Shown here: piece after piece, positions 27,821-36,236 of the stretch
Numbering within the stretch: the first letter of the stretch is position 1
How the letters are laid out: each line of letters begins with the position of its first letter
From: Lachnospiraceae bacterium
GTDB lineage: Bacteria; Bacillota; Clostridia; Lachnospirales; Lachnospiraceae
DNA length: 64,000 bases
Reading direction: 5' to 3'
Assembly (NCBI GenBank): GCA_024696945.1
Contig: JAILGF010000071.1
Coordinates: 1 to 64,000, forward strand
Made by a program: the position numbers and the translations under genes
Notes under the pieces: generated by a model
What the model was told of the DNA's origin: nothing
Databases searched by the model: none
What the model saw: the letters and a program-made list of their open reading frames with translations, nothing else

Positions 27821-29455
27821 ATGATACAGGCAGTAAATGTAACCTTAAGGCTCGGCAAGCGTGCACTTTTTGAGGATGTAAACATTAAATTTACCGAAGG
27901 CAACTGTTACGGACTCATAGGTGCAAACGGAGCCGGAAAATCAACCTTCCTGAAGGTACTTACGGGTGAGATAGAGCCCACCAAGGGAGATATCGTAATG
28001 ACTCCCGGACAGCGTCTTTCCTTCTTAAAGCAGGATCACTTCCAGTATGATGCATATCCCGTTCTGGATACGGTCATTATGGGAAACCAGAGACTGTATG
28101 ACATAATGAAGGAAAAGGAAGCAATCTATGCCAAGGAGGATTTTACCGACGAGGACGGAATTAAAGCAAGCGAGCTTGAGGGCGAATTTGCCGCAATGAA
28201 CGGATGGGAGGCTGAGTCCGATGCGGCCCAGCTGCTTAACGGTCTTGGCGTTGATACAGAATACCACTACAAGATGATGAGCGAGCTTAACGGACCTCTT
28301 AAGGTAAAGGTCCTGCTTGCACAGGCACTTTTCGGAAACCCCGATATCCTGCTTCTCGACGAGCCCACAAACCACTTGGACCTTGAGGCTATCAGATGGC
28401 TTGACGAATTCCTGATCAACTTTGACAATACCGTTATTGTTGTATCCCATGACCGTTATTTCTTGAATAAGGTCTGCACACAGATTGCGGATATCGATTA
28501 TCAGAAGATTCAGCTTTATGCCGGAAACTATGATTTCTGGTATGAATCAAGCCAGCTGATGATCAAGCAGATGAAGGAAGCCAATAAGAAGAAGGAAGAG
28601 AAGATTAAGGAACTGCAGGAATTCATTCAGAGATTCTCGGCAAACGCATCTAAATCAAAGCAGGCTACATCCCGTAAGAGAGCTTTGGAAAAGATTGAGC
28701 TTGATGACATCAAGCCTTCCAGCAGGAAATATCCTTATATTGATTTCAGACCTAACCGTGAAATCGGTAACGAAGTCCTTACAGTGACAAATCTTTCAAA
28801 GACCATAGACGGAGTTAAAATTCTTGACAATATTTCCTTCGTTATGGGACATGATGACAAGATAGCTTTTGTAGGTTCAAATACGCTTGCGGCAACCACG
28901 CTGTTCAAGATCCTTATGGAAGAAATGGAGCCCGATGAGGGTTCGTTCAAGTGGGGCGTTACCACACAGCGTTCGTACTTCCCTAAGGACAATACCGAGG
29001 AGTTTAAGGGCAGTGAAACAATAGTTGATCATCTGATGCCCTTCTCACCGGTCGATGATCAGCAGTACGTTAGAGGCTTCTTGGGCCGTATGCTTTTTGC
29101 AGGAGAGGACGGAGTTAAGAAGGTTAACGTTCTTTCGGGAGGAGAGAGAGTACGTGTAATGCTTTCTAAGATGATGATCTTAGGTTCTAACGTTCTTATA
29201 ATGGACGAACCTACGAACCACCTTGACATGGAATCCATAACGGCTCTTAACAACGGACTTATCAAGTTCCCGGGTGTCTGCCTGTTTACGGCACTTGATC
29301 ATCAGTTTATACAGACGATAGCAAACCGTATCATGGAGATTACTCCTGACGGAAAGCTTATAGATAAGATTTCTACCTATGACGATTATCTTGAGAATGA
29401 TGAAATGGCAAGACGCCGTCAGGTTCTCAGCGTTAATAACGAAGACGAAGATTGA
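27821..29455 (+). CDS. ABC-F family ATPase (YkpA/YbiT-like)
   Basis: A 544-residue soluble protein with two ATP-binding cassettes joined by a charged coiled linker (about 245-310), and no membrane part. First cassette: Walker A GANGAGKSTFL, a degenerate signature (MSELNGPLKVKVLLAQAL instead of LSGGE), Walker B PDILLLDEPTNHLD. Second cassette: Walker A region VGSNTLAATTLFKIL, where the Lys is replaced by Ala, yet the signature VLSGGERVRVML and the Walker B MDEPTNHLD are perfect. Members of ABC-F act on ribosomes. The YkpA subfamily is known for relaxed motifs, so this may be normal for it. Confidence 0.88.
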   Translation: MIQAVNVTLRLGKRALFEDVNIKFTEGNCYGLIGANGAGKSTFLKVLTGEIEPTKGDIVMTPGQRLSFLKQDHFQYDAYPVLDTVIMGNQRLYDIMKEKEAIYAKEDFTDEDGIKASELEGEFAAMNGWEAESDAAQLLNGLGVDTEYHYKMMSELNGPLKVKVLLAQALFGNPDILLLDEPTNHLDLEAIRWLDEFLINFDNTVIVVSHDRYFLNKVCTQIADIDYQKIQLYAGNYDFWYESSQLMIKQMKEANKKKEEKIKELQEFIQRFSANASKSKQATSRKRALEKIELDDIKPSSRKYPYIDFRPNREIGNEVLTVTNLSKTIDGVKILDNISFVMGHDDKIAFVGSNTLAATTLFKILMEEMEPDEGSFKWGVTTQRSYFPKDNTEEFKGSETIVDHLMPFSPVDDQQYVRGFLGRMLFAGEDGVKKVNVLSGGERVRVMLSKMMILGSNVLIMDEPTNHLDMESITALNNGLIKFPGVCLFTALDHQFIQTIANRIMEITPDGKLIDKISTYDDYLENDEMARRRQVLSVNNEDED

Positions 29456-29496
29456 TTTGGATCATAGATTTTTATTACACATAGGAATAAAGGTAT

Positions 29497-31776
29497 ATGC
29501 AGAGCGACATTAACTTAGGTGTTACTGTCAGGGACGGAAAGCTTCTGGCTCAGGTTTCGGGTGAAAACTGTGAATGGATGCGGATACTCTTAAGGGAGAA
29601 AGGATCGGAGTGGAAGGAGTTTAAGCTTGACCGCCATCCTCTTTATCCATCAGTTTTTACGGGTAGTTTTCCTCATGATGGTAAAAAATATGAATATATC
29701 TTTGAATGTGACAAGGGGTATTTCCTGGACGATCACGCAAGACTTGTAAAAAGTCCTTGCGGTTACGGAATACTTCCTTCACTTAAAGAGACCGAGGGGT
29801 TGAAGGAAAGAAATATCTTTTCAGATACCCTTAATAAAGTGTGCTCTTTGGATACCGAAATCTATGACTGGAAAAAGGACAGACGTCCTTTTGAAAAAAC
29901 GAGTGACATGTTCGTATATAAGCTTCATGTGAGGGGCTTTACTGTCCATGAATCTTCAAAAATCAAGCATCCCGGAACATTCAAGGGTGTAAGTGAAAAA
30001 ATACCGTATTTTAAGAGTTTGGGAATAACAACTCTTATTCTTCAGCCCTGTTATGAATTCAATGAGCTGATGGATTTCCATATCAATGTCGGAGCATCAT
30101 TTAATGGAGAAATCCAGCGTACTAGGGTCTTTACGCAGCCTGCTGAAACCATTCCCGGTTCAAGGCTTAATTTCTGGGGATACGGAACTTCGGGTAATTA
30201 TTATGCACCTAAGGCTATGTATGCAAGTGAGCCGGAGAATGCCTGCTATGAATTTAAAAATATGATCAGAAGTCTCCATACTGCAGGTATTGAGGTAATT
30301 ATGGAGATGGATTATAGAACTGTAAGCGACAGCTTTATCCTTGAAAATCTCCGTTTCTGGACGACTGAATATCATGTTGACGGATTCAGGATAAATACCG
30401 GAAGAGTCTGGTTTAAGCTGGTAAGCACCGATGCGGTTCTCAGAAACGTTAAGCTGCTGTGCCGTGACCTTCATGATGATTATGAGGGAAGAGATATCGT
30501 AAGGAACCGTATTTTTATATCGAATTACGGTTTCCAGGACTGCATAAGGCGTTTCTTAAAGGGCGATGAAGGACAGATAGTGTCTGCATCAAACCTGTTT
30601 AGGGATAACGGTGGACGTTTCGGAAAGATCAATTATCTTGCCGACCATGACGGGTTTACGTTAAATGACGTTTTCAGTTACGATGAGCGTCATAATGAAG
30701 CAAACGGCGAAGGAAACCGTGACGGAAGGGAAGCAAATTACAGCTGGAACTGCGGTGCTGAAGGTCCGACTAAAAAACATAAGGTTATAGATCTTCGTAA
30801 CAGGATGATCAAAAATGCTTTAGCACTTCTTTTCTTAAGTCAGGGCGTTCCTATGCTGTGCGCCGGTGATGAATTTGGAAATACACATGAAGGCAACAAT
30901 AACCCTTATTGCTGTGACAATGAACAGGGCTGGGTTATCTGGAATAAGACAAAAAGAGCATCGGAGCTTAAAAACTTCGTTATACGGCTTGTTAAACTCA
31001 GAAAAGAACATCCGGTATTCAGGAACGATAAGATCCTTTCAGGAAATGACTTTGAATTTACCGGTACTCCCGATATTTCCTTCCATGGCACAAAGGCATG
31101 GTATCCGGATTTCGGTTATTATTCAAGGACTCTGGGAGTAATGCTTAACGGAGATTATGCAGATGCTCTCGATTTTACAAAGTCCGGCGCTAAGCAGCCT
31201 AAGGATGACAGCTTCCTTTTGCTTATAAATACACACTGGGAGGCTCATGAGTTCAGTTTGCCCGTTGTTACGGGATTTGAGTGGAACTTTGTATTTTCTA
31301 CACATCCCATGGTAAAGAGCGGAATAAGAGTGGGTAGAGAACAGAAGGAGCTTATTCTTCCGAGAACCATATGTCTGTATGTTTTAAAGAAGCAGGATAA
31401 ACCTAAGGTTACGGAAAAAGAGGATAATGAGGATATAAAGGTACCGGACAGCAGCATTGTTGCAGAAGAAAAGGCGGCTGAAGAAGGCCTTATAGAGATA
31501 AAACCTGAAAATATCTGTGACGATAATGCGCAAAAAAGTACCGAAATCATTGATAGCCCTGAAATTACAAATGACAATCCGGCTCTGACTGATATTAATA
31601 CTGAAAACGGGTTTGAGCCTGATGATATATCTGATGCTGATATTCAGGGCGATGATATCCTTGAAGACGGTTGGGATAATATTTTGGAAGAAGATACTGA
31701 AAATAATTACGATGAAAAGTCCGGGAAGAAATACCGTGGGATCCGCCCCGATCTGGATGATGAGGAACCTGCATGA
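29497..31776 (+). CDS. Isoamylase/GlgX-like GH13 protein, catalytic residues lost
   Basis: A 759-residue protein with debranching-enzyme layout: CBM48-like N domain (1-130), YKLHVRGFTVHESS, then a TIM barrel, and the isoamylase end segment LADHDGFTLNDVFSYDERHN, EANGEGNRDG, SWNCGAEGPTKKH and FLSQGVPMLCAGDEFG. The GH13 nucleophile Asp is Asn300 (DGFRINTG instead of DGFRFDLA), and the acid/base Glu segment (KLIAExWD) reads KLLCRDLH with Arg323. Only the third acid (HD, D385) is kept. So hydrolysis is not expected; it may be a glycogen-binding or regulatory pseudoenzyme. The last ~110 residues are very acidic and unlike the family. Coupled to the next gene by ATGA. Confidence 0.85.
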   Translation: MQSDINLGVTVRDGKLLAQVSGENCEWMRILLREKGSEWKEFKLDRHPLYPSVFTGSFPHDGKKYEYIFECDKGYFLDDHARLVKSPCGYGILPSLKETEGLKERNIFSDTLNKVCSLDTEIYDWKKDRRPFEKTSDMFVYKLHVRGFTVHESSKIKHPGTFKGVSEKIPYFKSLGITTLILQPCYEFNELMDFHINVGASFNGEIQRTRVFTQPAETIPGSRLNFWGYGTSGNYYAPKAMYASEPENACYEFKNMIRSLHTAGIEVIMEMDYRTVSDSFILENLRFWTTEYHVDGFRINTGRVWFKLVSTDAVLRNVKLLCRDLHDDYEGRDIVRNRIFISNYGFQDCIRRFLKGDEGQIVSASNLFRDNGGRFGKINYLADHDGFTLNDVFSYDERHNEANGEGNRDGREANYSWNCGAEGPTKKHKVIDLRNRMIKNALALLFLSQGVPMLCAGDEFGNTHEGNNNPYCCDNEQGWVIWNKTKRASELKNFVIRLVKLRKEHPVFRNDKILSGNDFEFTGTPDISFHGTKAWYPDFGYYSRTLGVMLNGDYADALDFTKSGAKQPKDDSFLLLINTHWEAHEFSLPVVTGFEWNFVFSTHPMVKSGIRVGREQKELILPRTICLYVLKKQDKPKVTEKEDNEDIKVPDSSIVAEEKAAEEGLIEIKPENICDDNAQKSTEIIDSPEITNDNPALTDINTENGFEPDDISDADIQGDDILEDGWDNILEEDTENNYDEKSGKKYRGIRPDLDDEEPA

Positions 31777-32510
31777 AATCTTTGTTCGGAGAGAACCACA
31801 AGTATTCTGCGGCCCTTTCTAAGGATCTTTTTAAAGTAACGGAAGGTTCGTTATCATTTTACGGCGGTTCCCAAAATATGTACGCAACGCCGCGGGAGCG
31901 TTCCTGCGGGTGCGGAATAGCAGGGGCTGCCGATATTATTTTGTATATTGAAGCCTTGAATGATGAACGAAATCTGAATTCAGACATTTCAATGTTTCCC
32001 AGCGACAATGGATTTGCGTACAGCAAGGACAAATTCCTTTCATTGAGTGCTGATCTTAGGAAAAAATATATACCCATTATTCCGGGACGAGGTGTCAATT
32101 CCTTTATTCTTGCATGGGGATTGAACAGATATTTCAAAAAACATAAGCTGAAATACCGCGCACGTTGGAAATGGACATCCATTAAAAAATGGGAAACCTT
32201 GGAAAGAATGCTGAAGGATGATATTCCAGTAATACTTGCAATAGGGAATAATTTCCCTGCAGTCTGGGGCAAAAAAGAGTTAAATCTGTACGTTAAGGAT
32301 GAAAAGGAATCCTCTGAGGAGGAACCGGTATTCAGAAAACAGCAGAGCGTCTGCGGGCATTTCGTGGTGGTTACGGCCATCGAGGGTAACTGCCTGACAG
32401 TTTCTTCCTGGGGAAGAAAGCTTTATATAAATATCGATGAATATAATCAATATGTTAAAAAGCACAGTATAAATGTTTACAGTAATATCCTGATAATAAA
32501 GAAAAAGTAA
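31773..32510 (+). CDS. C39-like putative cysteine peptidase
   Basis: A 245-residue protein with no signal peptide. A papain-like fold is suggested by SCGCGIAGAADIILYIE (Cys45 in the place of the NCGPA nucleophile), a middle ISxxxxWETLERMLKDDIPVILAIG segment (as in C39-like proteins), and CGHFVVVTAIEGNCLTVSSWG with His196 as the second catalytic residue. The Asp of the usual DPWG segment is Ser here. The start overlaps the preceding stop by four bases, so it is co-translated with the isoamylase-like protein. It could process or bind an unknown partner. Assignment rests on motif order only. Confidence 0.6.
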   Translation: MKSLFGENHKYSAALSKDLFKVTEGSLSFYGGSQNMYATPRERSCGCGIAGAADIILYIEALNDERNLNSDISMFPSDNGFAYSKDKFLSLSADLRKKYIPIIPGRGVNSFILAWGLNRYFKKHKLKYRARWKWTSIKKWETLERMLKDDIPVILAIGNNFPAVWGKKELNLYVKDEKESSEEEPVFRKQQSVCGHFVVVTAIEGNCLTVSSWGRKLYINIDEYNQYVKKHSINVYSNILIIKKK

Positions 32511-32526
32511 TTATACGGAGGTTGTT

Positions 32527-34290
32527 ATGGAAAGAGAAAAAAGAAACCTTTCAGGCAGATTGTTAATGCCACTGTTGTTTACTTTGGCAATACTTGTGTT
32601 TATGCCTTTCGGAAGCAGGGCAAAGGCTGCTGAAATTACGTATGAGCCCGAATTCAATCAGACCGAAGCAAGAGCTATGCTGGCGGATATCAACAGCTTC
32701 AGGGCCGGAGATGATGCATGGTATTATGATTCCGATAATACGACAAAAAAGTATTGTTCAGATCTTCAGCCGCTAGTTTATGACTACGATCTGGAAAAGG
32801 TTGCTATGCAGCGTGCTGCAGAAATCGCAATTGCATGGGGACATACAAGACCTGACGGAAGTAATACATGGACGGCATACGATGACTGTGGTTATAGCAG
32901 AAAAGGAGCCGGGGAAAATATTGCAGCAGGCTATAGCACTGCAAGCTCCGCATTTATCGGATGGCGTGAGGATAACGAGGGCTATTCGGGCCAGGGCCAC
33001 AGAAGAAATATGTTAAGTTCAGGCTTCAAATCGATAGGAATCGCATGTGTTACTGTCGGCGGAACCAAATATTGGGTTCAGGAATTTTCGGGATATGTTT
33101 CTTCGGACCAGGCTACCGATGCAAATGATTCAGCTACCCCTGTAAAGATAAGTGTTTCTGATTCAGATATAACCTTTGATTCGGCAGCAGGGCAGACGAT
33201 AACGGTTGACGAAGGAAGCAGTATAGCTATTCCCGACGCTGAGGCTTCCGTTAAATTTGCAAAGGCATGGCCCCAGGGAAAGAAAGTAAATGTTAAGGTT
33301 ACAGGTATATTTGTTAACGCAGATAATGAGTTTGTTTCGATCAGCGGTAATACTATAGTCGGATTAAAGGCAGGAACGGGTTCCGTAACAGGAACTATGT
33401 TTGGTAACAGTGTTACATTATCTGTTACTGTAAATGCTACAACTACTCCGGAACCTGTGACACCTTCACCTACTGAGATAGTTACTCCTACTGAAATCGT
33501 AACACCTACGGAGGTTGTAACGCCTACAGAAATAGTGACACCTACTGAAATTGTTACCCCTACAGAAATCATTACGCCTACGGAAGTGGTAACCCCTACA
33601 GAAATCATTACTCCTACGGAGATAGTTACTCCTGTACCTACAGAGGTAATTACACCTACACCAACAGCTGTTATTACTCCTACGCCGGAGCCTACTCCTA
33701 CGGAAACGGTAACAACAACACCTACACCTGTTGTTACAACACCTGAACCTACCCAGACATTAATTACAAATGTAAATACCCATACTGTTGACACAGCAGC
33801 AGACGGATCTAAAAAGGAAGTATTCTATTCACGAAGTGATGATTTTGTTGAGATTGACATAAAGAATACTACAGCTGATGAAAAGACTGAAGAAATAAGC
33901 TATTCAGGAAACGGTGATAATTTAATTATCGATACATGGATAACATATAAGAAAACAGTTTCAATACCTAAGACAGTTAAAGCTAACGGAAAGAAATTTA
34001 CTGTAACGTCTATCGGCAGCGGTGCATTGGCAGATAATAAAAAAGTAAAAAAGGTTAAGATCAGCAGTAAGATAGAATGCATTGAATGTGAGGCTTTTTC
34101 AGGCTGTAAGAAGCTTAAAACTATAGAGATTACTGCCGGGGGATTAAAAGAGATAGAAGAAGATGCTTTTGCCGGTATCAATTCAAAGGCAAAGATTGTT
34201 ATCAAGGGAACGGAGGAGCAATACAATGAGTTAAAGAAGCTTATAGAAGCCTCGGGTATCGGTTCCAAGATGACGATCGTCCGCAAATGA
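32527..34290 (+). CDS. Secreted CAP-domain protein with Thr-Pro repeats and LRR_5 end
   Basis: A 587-residue exported protein. Residues 1-36 are a signal peptide (basic start, hydrophobic core, AKAA). Residues 45-195 form a CAP/SCP domain: QTEARAMLADINSFR, WGHTRPDGSNTWTAYDD (CAP His), GAGENIAAGYS (Glu), GHRRNMLSSGFKSIGIAC. An Ig-like (BIG2-type) domain follows (about 205-300; TIVGLKAGTGSVTG). Then a long Thr-Pro-Glu repeat linker, and a C-terminal BspA-like leucine-rich repeat (FTVTSIGSGALADNKKVKKVK, SGCKKLKTIEITAGGLKEIEEDAF, given as landmarks). No LPxTG anchor seen. Probably a surface or secreted adhesin-like protein. CAP proteins have varied roles, so function stays open. Confidence 0.85.
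   Translation: MEREKRNLSGRLLMPLLFTLAILVFMPFGSRAKAAEITYEPEFNQTEARAMLADINSFRAGDDAWYYDSDNTTKKYCSDLQPLVYDYDLEKVAMQRAAEIAIAWGHTRPDGSNTWTAYDDCGYSRKGAGENIAAGYSTASSAFIGWREDNEGYSGQGHRRNMLSSGFKSIGIACVTVGGTKYWVQEFSGYVSSDQATDANDSATPVKISVSDSDITFDSAAGQTITVDEGSSIAIPDAEASVKFAKAWPQGKKVNVKVTGIFVNADNEFVSISGNTIVGLKAGTGSVTGTMFGNSVTLSVTVNATTTPEPVTPSPTEIVTPTEIVTPTEVVTPTEIVTPTEIVTPTEIITPTEVVTPTEIITPTEIVTPVPTEVITPTPTAVITPTPEPTPTETVTTTPTPVVTTPEPTQTLITNVNTHTVDTAADGSKKEVFYSRSDDFVEIDIKNTTADEKTEEISYSGNGDNLIIDTWITYKKTVSIPKTVKANGKKFTVTSIGSGALADNKKVKKVKISSKIECIECEAFSGCKKLKTIEITAGGLKEIEEDAFAGINSKAKIVIKGTEEQYNELKKLIEASGIGSKMTIVRK
33463..33754 (+). repeat. Coding tandem repeat of TPTE-type hexapeptides
   Basis: An imperfect 18-base unit encoding I/V-V/I-T-P-T-E runs about ten times, then degrades to TPTPT-type sequence. 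Codons for Thr and Pro vary from copy to copy, so the repeats are old or selected against slippage. It forms the extended linker of the CAP protein. Confidence 0.9.
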
Positions 34291-34340
34291 TAATAAACAA
34301 TAACGACCAACCATTGATTACAGGAGGCTAAGAAAAGAGC

Positions 34341-35804
34341 ATGGCAAATCCTATTTTACCTTTATGGGAATGTATACCTGACGGAGAACCGAGACAGTTT
34401 GGAAACAGAGTATATCTTTACGGTTCACATGACAGATATGGCTACAGTCAGTTCTGTGATTATAAGCTGAAGTGCTGGAGTGCTCCGATAGACAATCTTA
34501 ATGACTGGACCTGTCACGGACACATATTCCAGACAAGACCCGATACAGATCATGAATCAAGTGTTCCTCATACAGATCATGAGCTTTATGCTCCCGATGT
34601 TGTAGAGAAGGACGGAAAGTATTATCTTTACACATATATTGCAGGAGCTCCGGGGTGCGTGAGCGTAAGCGACAGACCCGAAGGACCATTTAAGTTTTTG
34701 TCAACGTATGAGTACGCTCCGGAGGATGCGGGAGATGACGGAATATATAATGATCCCGGTGTGCTTGTAGACGATGACGGAAAGGTATATGTTTACTACG
34801 GATTTGAGGGCTCAAATATGAACGAGCTTGATCCAGAGACAATGTACAAGGTTATTCCCGGCAGTCTTAAGAAACGTGTGGTTGATGACAGGCGTGAGGT
34901 GCCTGCAGAGAAGAGATTTTATGAGGCCAGTTCTCCGAGAAAAATTGGAAATACCTACTATATTATATATTCACCCCGTAAGGGCAGTCTGCTTGCATAT
35001 GCTACATCAGATTCACCCACAGGACCTTTTACCGCAAGAGGATATATCATAGACAACGGTGTGGATTTCCCCGGAGGAAATAATCACGGTTCCTTAGTAA
35101 AGGTAGGAGATCAGTGGTATATTTTCTATCACAGAATGACCAATAACTCCGTATTCTCAAGACGTGCATGTGTGGAAAAGGTTGAGATCCTTCCTGACGG
35201 AAGCATACCGACCGTAGAAATGACTTCACTCGGATTTGAGGAGTCGCTTTCTCCCTATAAGCCTGTAAAAGCTGAAATAGCCTGTGTGCTGATCGGCGGA
35301 TGCTTTGTTACCGAAAAGGATCTGTTCAAGAGAGTTGTTACCCAGGTAACAGACGGATGTGTAATCGGATATAAGTATTTTGATTTCGGAGAGGATTATT
35401 CCACAAAGACAATGGAACTTGCCGTAAAGGTAACCGGTATGGGATGCAAAGGCAAGCTTCATGTTCTGCTAGACGGAACCGAGACAGAGATAAATGCTTC
35501 GGCAGAAGATGATATTATATCTGAGAGTGAGAATAAACAAGACGGTAATAATGAAGCAGCTTCTGCGGAAGTTCCTGAGTTTGTTGAGTATTCAAGTCTC
35601 AGTAAACCTAAGCCCGGAACTGAGATCGGAGTTATCGATATAGGTCTCGGAGACGGTATTTACCGCGGAAGAGTTAAGAATGTCACAGGGAGACATGCGT
35701 TGTATTTTAAAGCTGATATCGATCTTCCCAGGGGCACATGGCCAAGCAGCTTCTTTGAAGGCAGGGTGATCTGTGAATTAGAGGAATTTGTTTTCTTGAA
35801 GTGA
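34341..35804 (+). CDS. Glycoside hydrolase family 43 protein
   Basis: A 487-residue cytoplasmic protein (no signal peptide) with a five-blade propeller. GH43 acids: the base Asp in PDGEPRQFGNRVYLYGSHD near the start, the pKa-modulating Asp in YNDPGVLVDDDGKVYVYYG, and the acid Glu in RFYEASSPRKIGNTYYIIYS. Family members cut arabinofuranosyl or xylosyl links in plant polysaccharides. The C-terminal ~180 residues form a beta domain with an acidic loop. Cytoplasmic location suggests that it works on imported oligosaccharides. AGGAGG precedes the ATG. It is alone in this place, with no transporter alongside. Confidence 0.88.
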   Translation: MANPILPLWECIPDGEPRQFGNRVYLYGSHDRYGYSQFCDYKLKCWSAPIDNLNDWTCHGHIFQTRPDTDHESSVPHTDHELYAPDVVEKDGKYYLYTYIAGAPGCVSVSDRPEGPFKFLSTYEYAPEDAGDDGIYNDPGVLVDDDGKVYVYYGFEGSNMNELDPETMYKVIPGSLKKRVVDDRREVPAEKRFYEASSPRKIGNTYYIIYSPRKGSLLAYATSDSPTGPFTARGYIIDNGVDFPGGNNHGSLVKVGDQWYIFYHRMTNNSVFSRRACVEKVEILPDGSIPTVEMTSLGFEESLSPYKPVKAEIACVLIGGCFVTEKDLFKRVVTQVTDGCVIGYKYFDFGEDYSTKTMELAVKVTGMGCKGKLHVLLDGTETEINASAEDDIISESENKQDGNNEAASAEVPEFVEYSSLSKPKPGTEIGVIDIGLGDGIYRGRVKNVTGRHALYFKADIDLPRGTWPSSFFEGRVICELEEFVFLK

Positions 35805-35855
35805 GGATATTTATGCGATGGGAATATACTATTGTGTGACGATACCCTGTAAAAT

Positions 35856-36009
35856 GAAAAAACTCCGTCGCATAAGCGACAGAGTAAGGAATGTTTTCTT
35901 TGCCAGTTTTTGGGAACCATACAACCATGATAAAGCTCCACGTACACCGCATGCTGGCACGACATAACGCTTCATCGCTTAGACAGACACACTCTGTTGC
36001 CTGTTAACC
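35856..36009 (-). ncRNA. Free-standing structured RNA, possibly 6S-like
   Basis: Between GH43 and htpG, a ~150-base minus-strand transcript is bounded by a consensus promoter and a strong terminator and holds no good open frame. The RNA can fold as a long rod: ACAGAGT near the 5' end pairs with ACTCTGT near the 3' end, an inner GTGCCAG pairs with CTGGCA, and GGAGC with GTTCC at the tip, leaving a large internal bubble. Closing stem, bubble and terminal hairpin suggest 6S RNA, which is a free-standing, terminator-ended gene. The sequence lacks SRP, tmRNA or RNase P signatures. Identity is not proven by conserved sequence; the closing stem competes with the terminator. Confidence 0.6.
35857..35885 (-). 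terminator. Rho-independent terminator of the minus-strand RNA
   Basis: On the minus strand ACTCTGTCGC pairs with GCGACGGAGT (ten pairs, one G-U) around TTAT, followed by TTTTTT. Read on the + strand the stem has a C-A mismatch, so the hairpin is directed to the minus strand. Confidence 0.85.
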
Positions 36010-36015
36010 AATGGT

Positions 36016-36044
36016 AGTATACAACATAATTATTCAAAAGTCAA
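36016..36044 (-). promoter_or_regulatory. Promoter of the minus-strand RNA
   Basis: On the minus strand: TTGACT (36044-36039), 17 bases, TATACT (36021-36016). Transcription should begin near 36009. Confidence 0.8.
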
Positions 36045-36065
36045 GAAATTATATAAAAAGCTTTG

Positions 36066-36092
36066 TTAGCACTCATCAAAAATGAGTGCTAA
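36066..36092. promoter_or_regulatory. CIRCE operator (HrcA site)
   Basis: TTAGCACTC, nine bases, GAGTGCTAA: an exact match to the CIRCE consensus bound by the heat-shock repressor HrcA. It lies 7 bases upstream of the htpG -35 and 21 bases from the -35 of the divergent RNA gene. Confidence 0.95.
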
Positions 36093-36099
36093 TTTTTTC

Positions 36100-36128
36100 T
36101 TGACATTTGGATTTTTTTGTATTATTAT
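36100..36128 (+). promoter_or_regulatory. htpG promoter
   Basis: TTGACA (36100-36105), 17 bases, TATTAT (36123-36128). A leader of about 100 bases precedes the gene. Confidence 0.85.
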
Positions 36129-36236
36129 AGTTGCAATGGGGCATTTGTGGATAGCCGATATGCTATGGGAATTATGTAACAGGCTTCTGAAAATGCCGAA
36201 TAATTGTATATATAATAGAAAGGCAAGGTGTTTATA

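Noticed and set aside
33463-33754. Short regularly spaced repeats resembling a CRISPR array
   Set aside because: The units are contiguous 18-base coding repeats in frame without unique spacers, and no cas genes are nearby.
33078-33794. A 238-codon open frame on the minus strand, Val/Gly/Thr-rich
   Set aside because: It is the reverse shadow of the TPTE repeat region of the CAP gene; its composition (VGVTISVGVT repeats) simply mirrors the repeat and there is no ribosome binding site.
35660-35965. Minus-strand frames of 101 and 81 codons across the GH43 end and the RNA gene
   Set aside because: They cross the transcription terminator of the RNA and the end of a clear + strand gene; no ribosome binding site.
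35856-36009. SRP RNA, tmRNA or RNase P RNA
   Set aside because: The SRP GGAAG tetraloop core, the tmRNA tRNA-like ends and the RNase P conserved regions are all missing.
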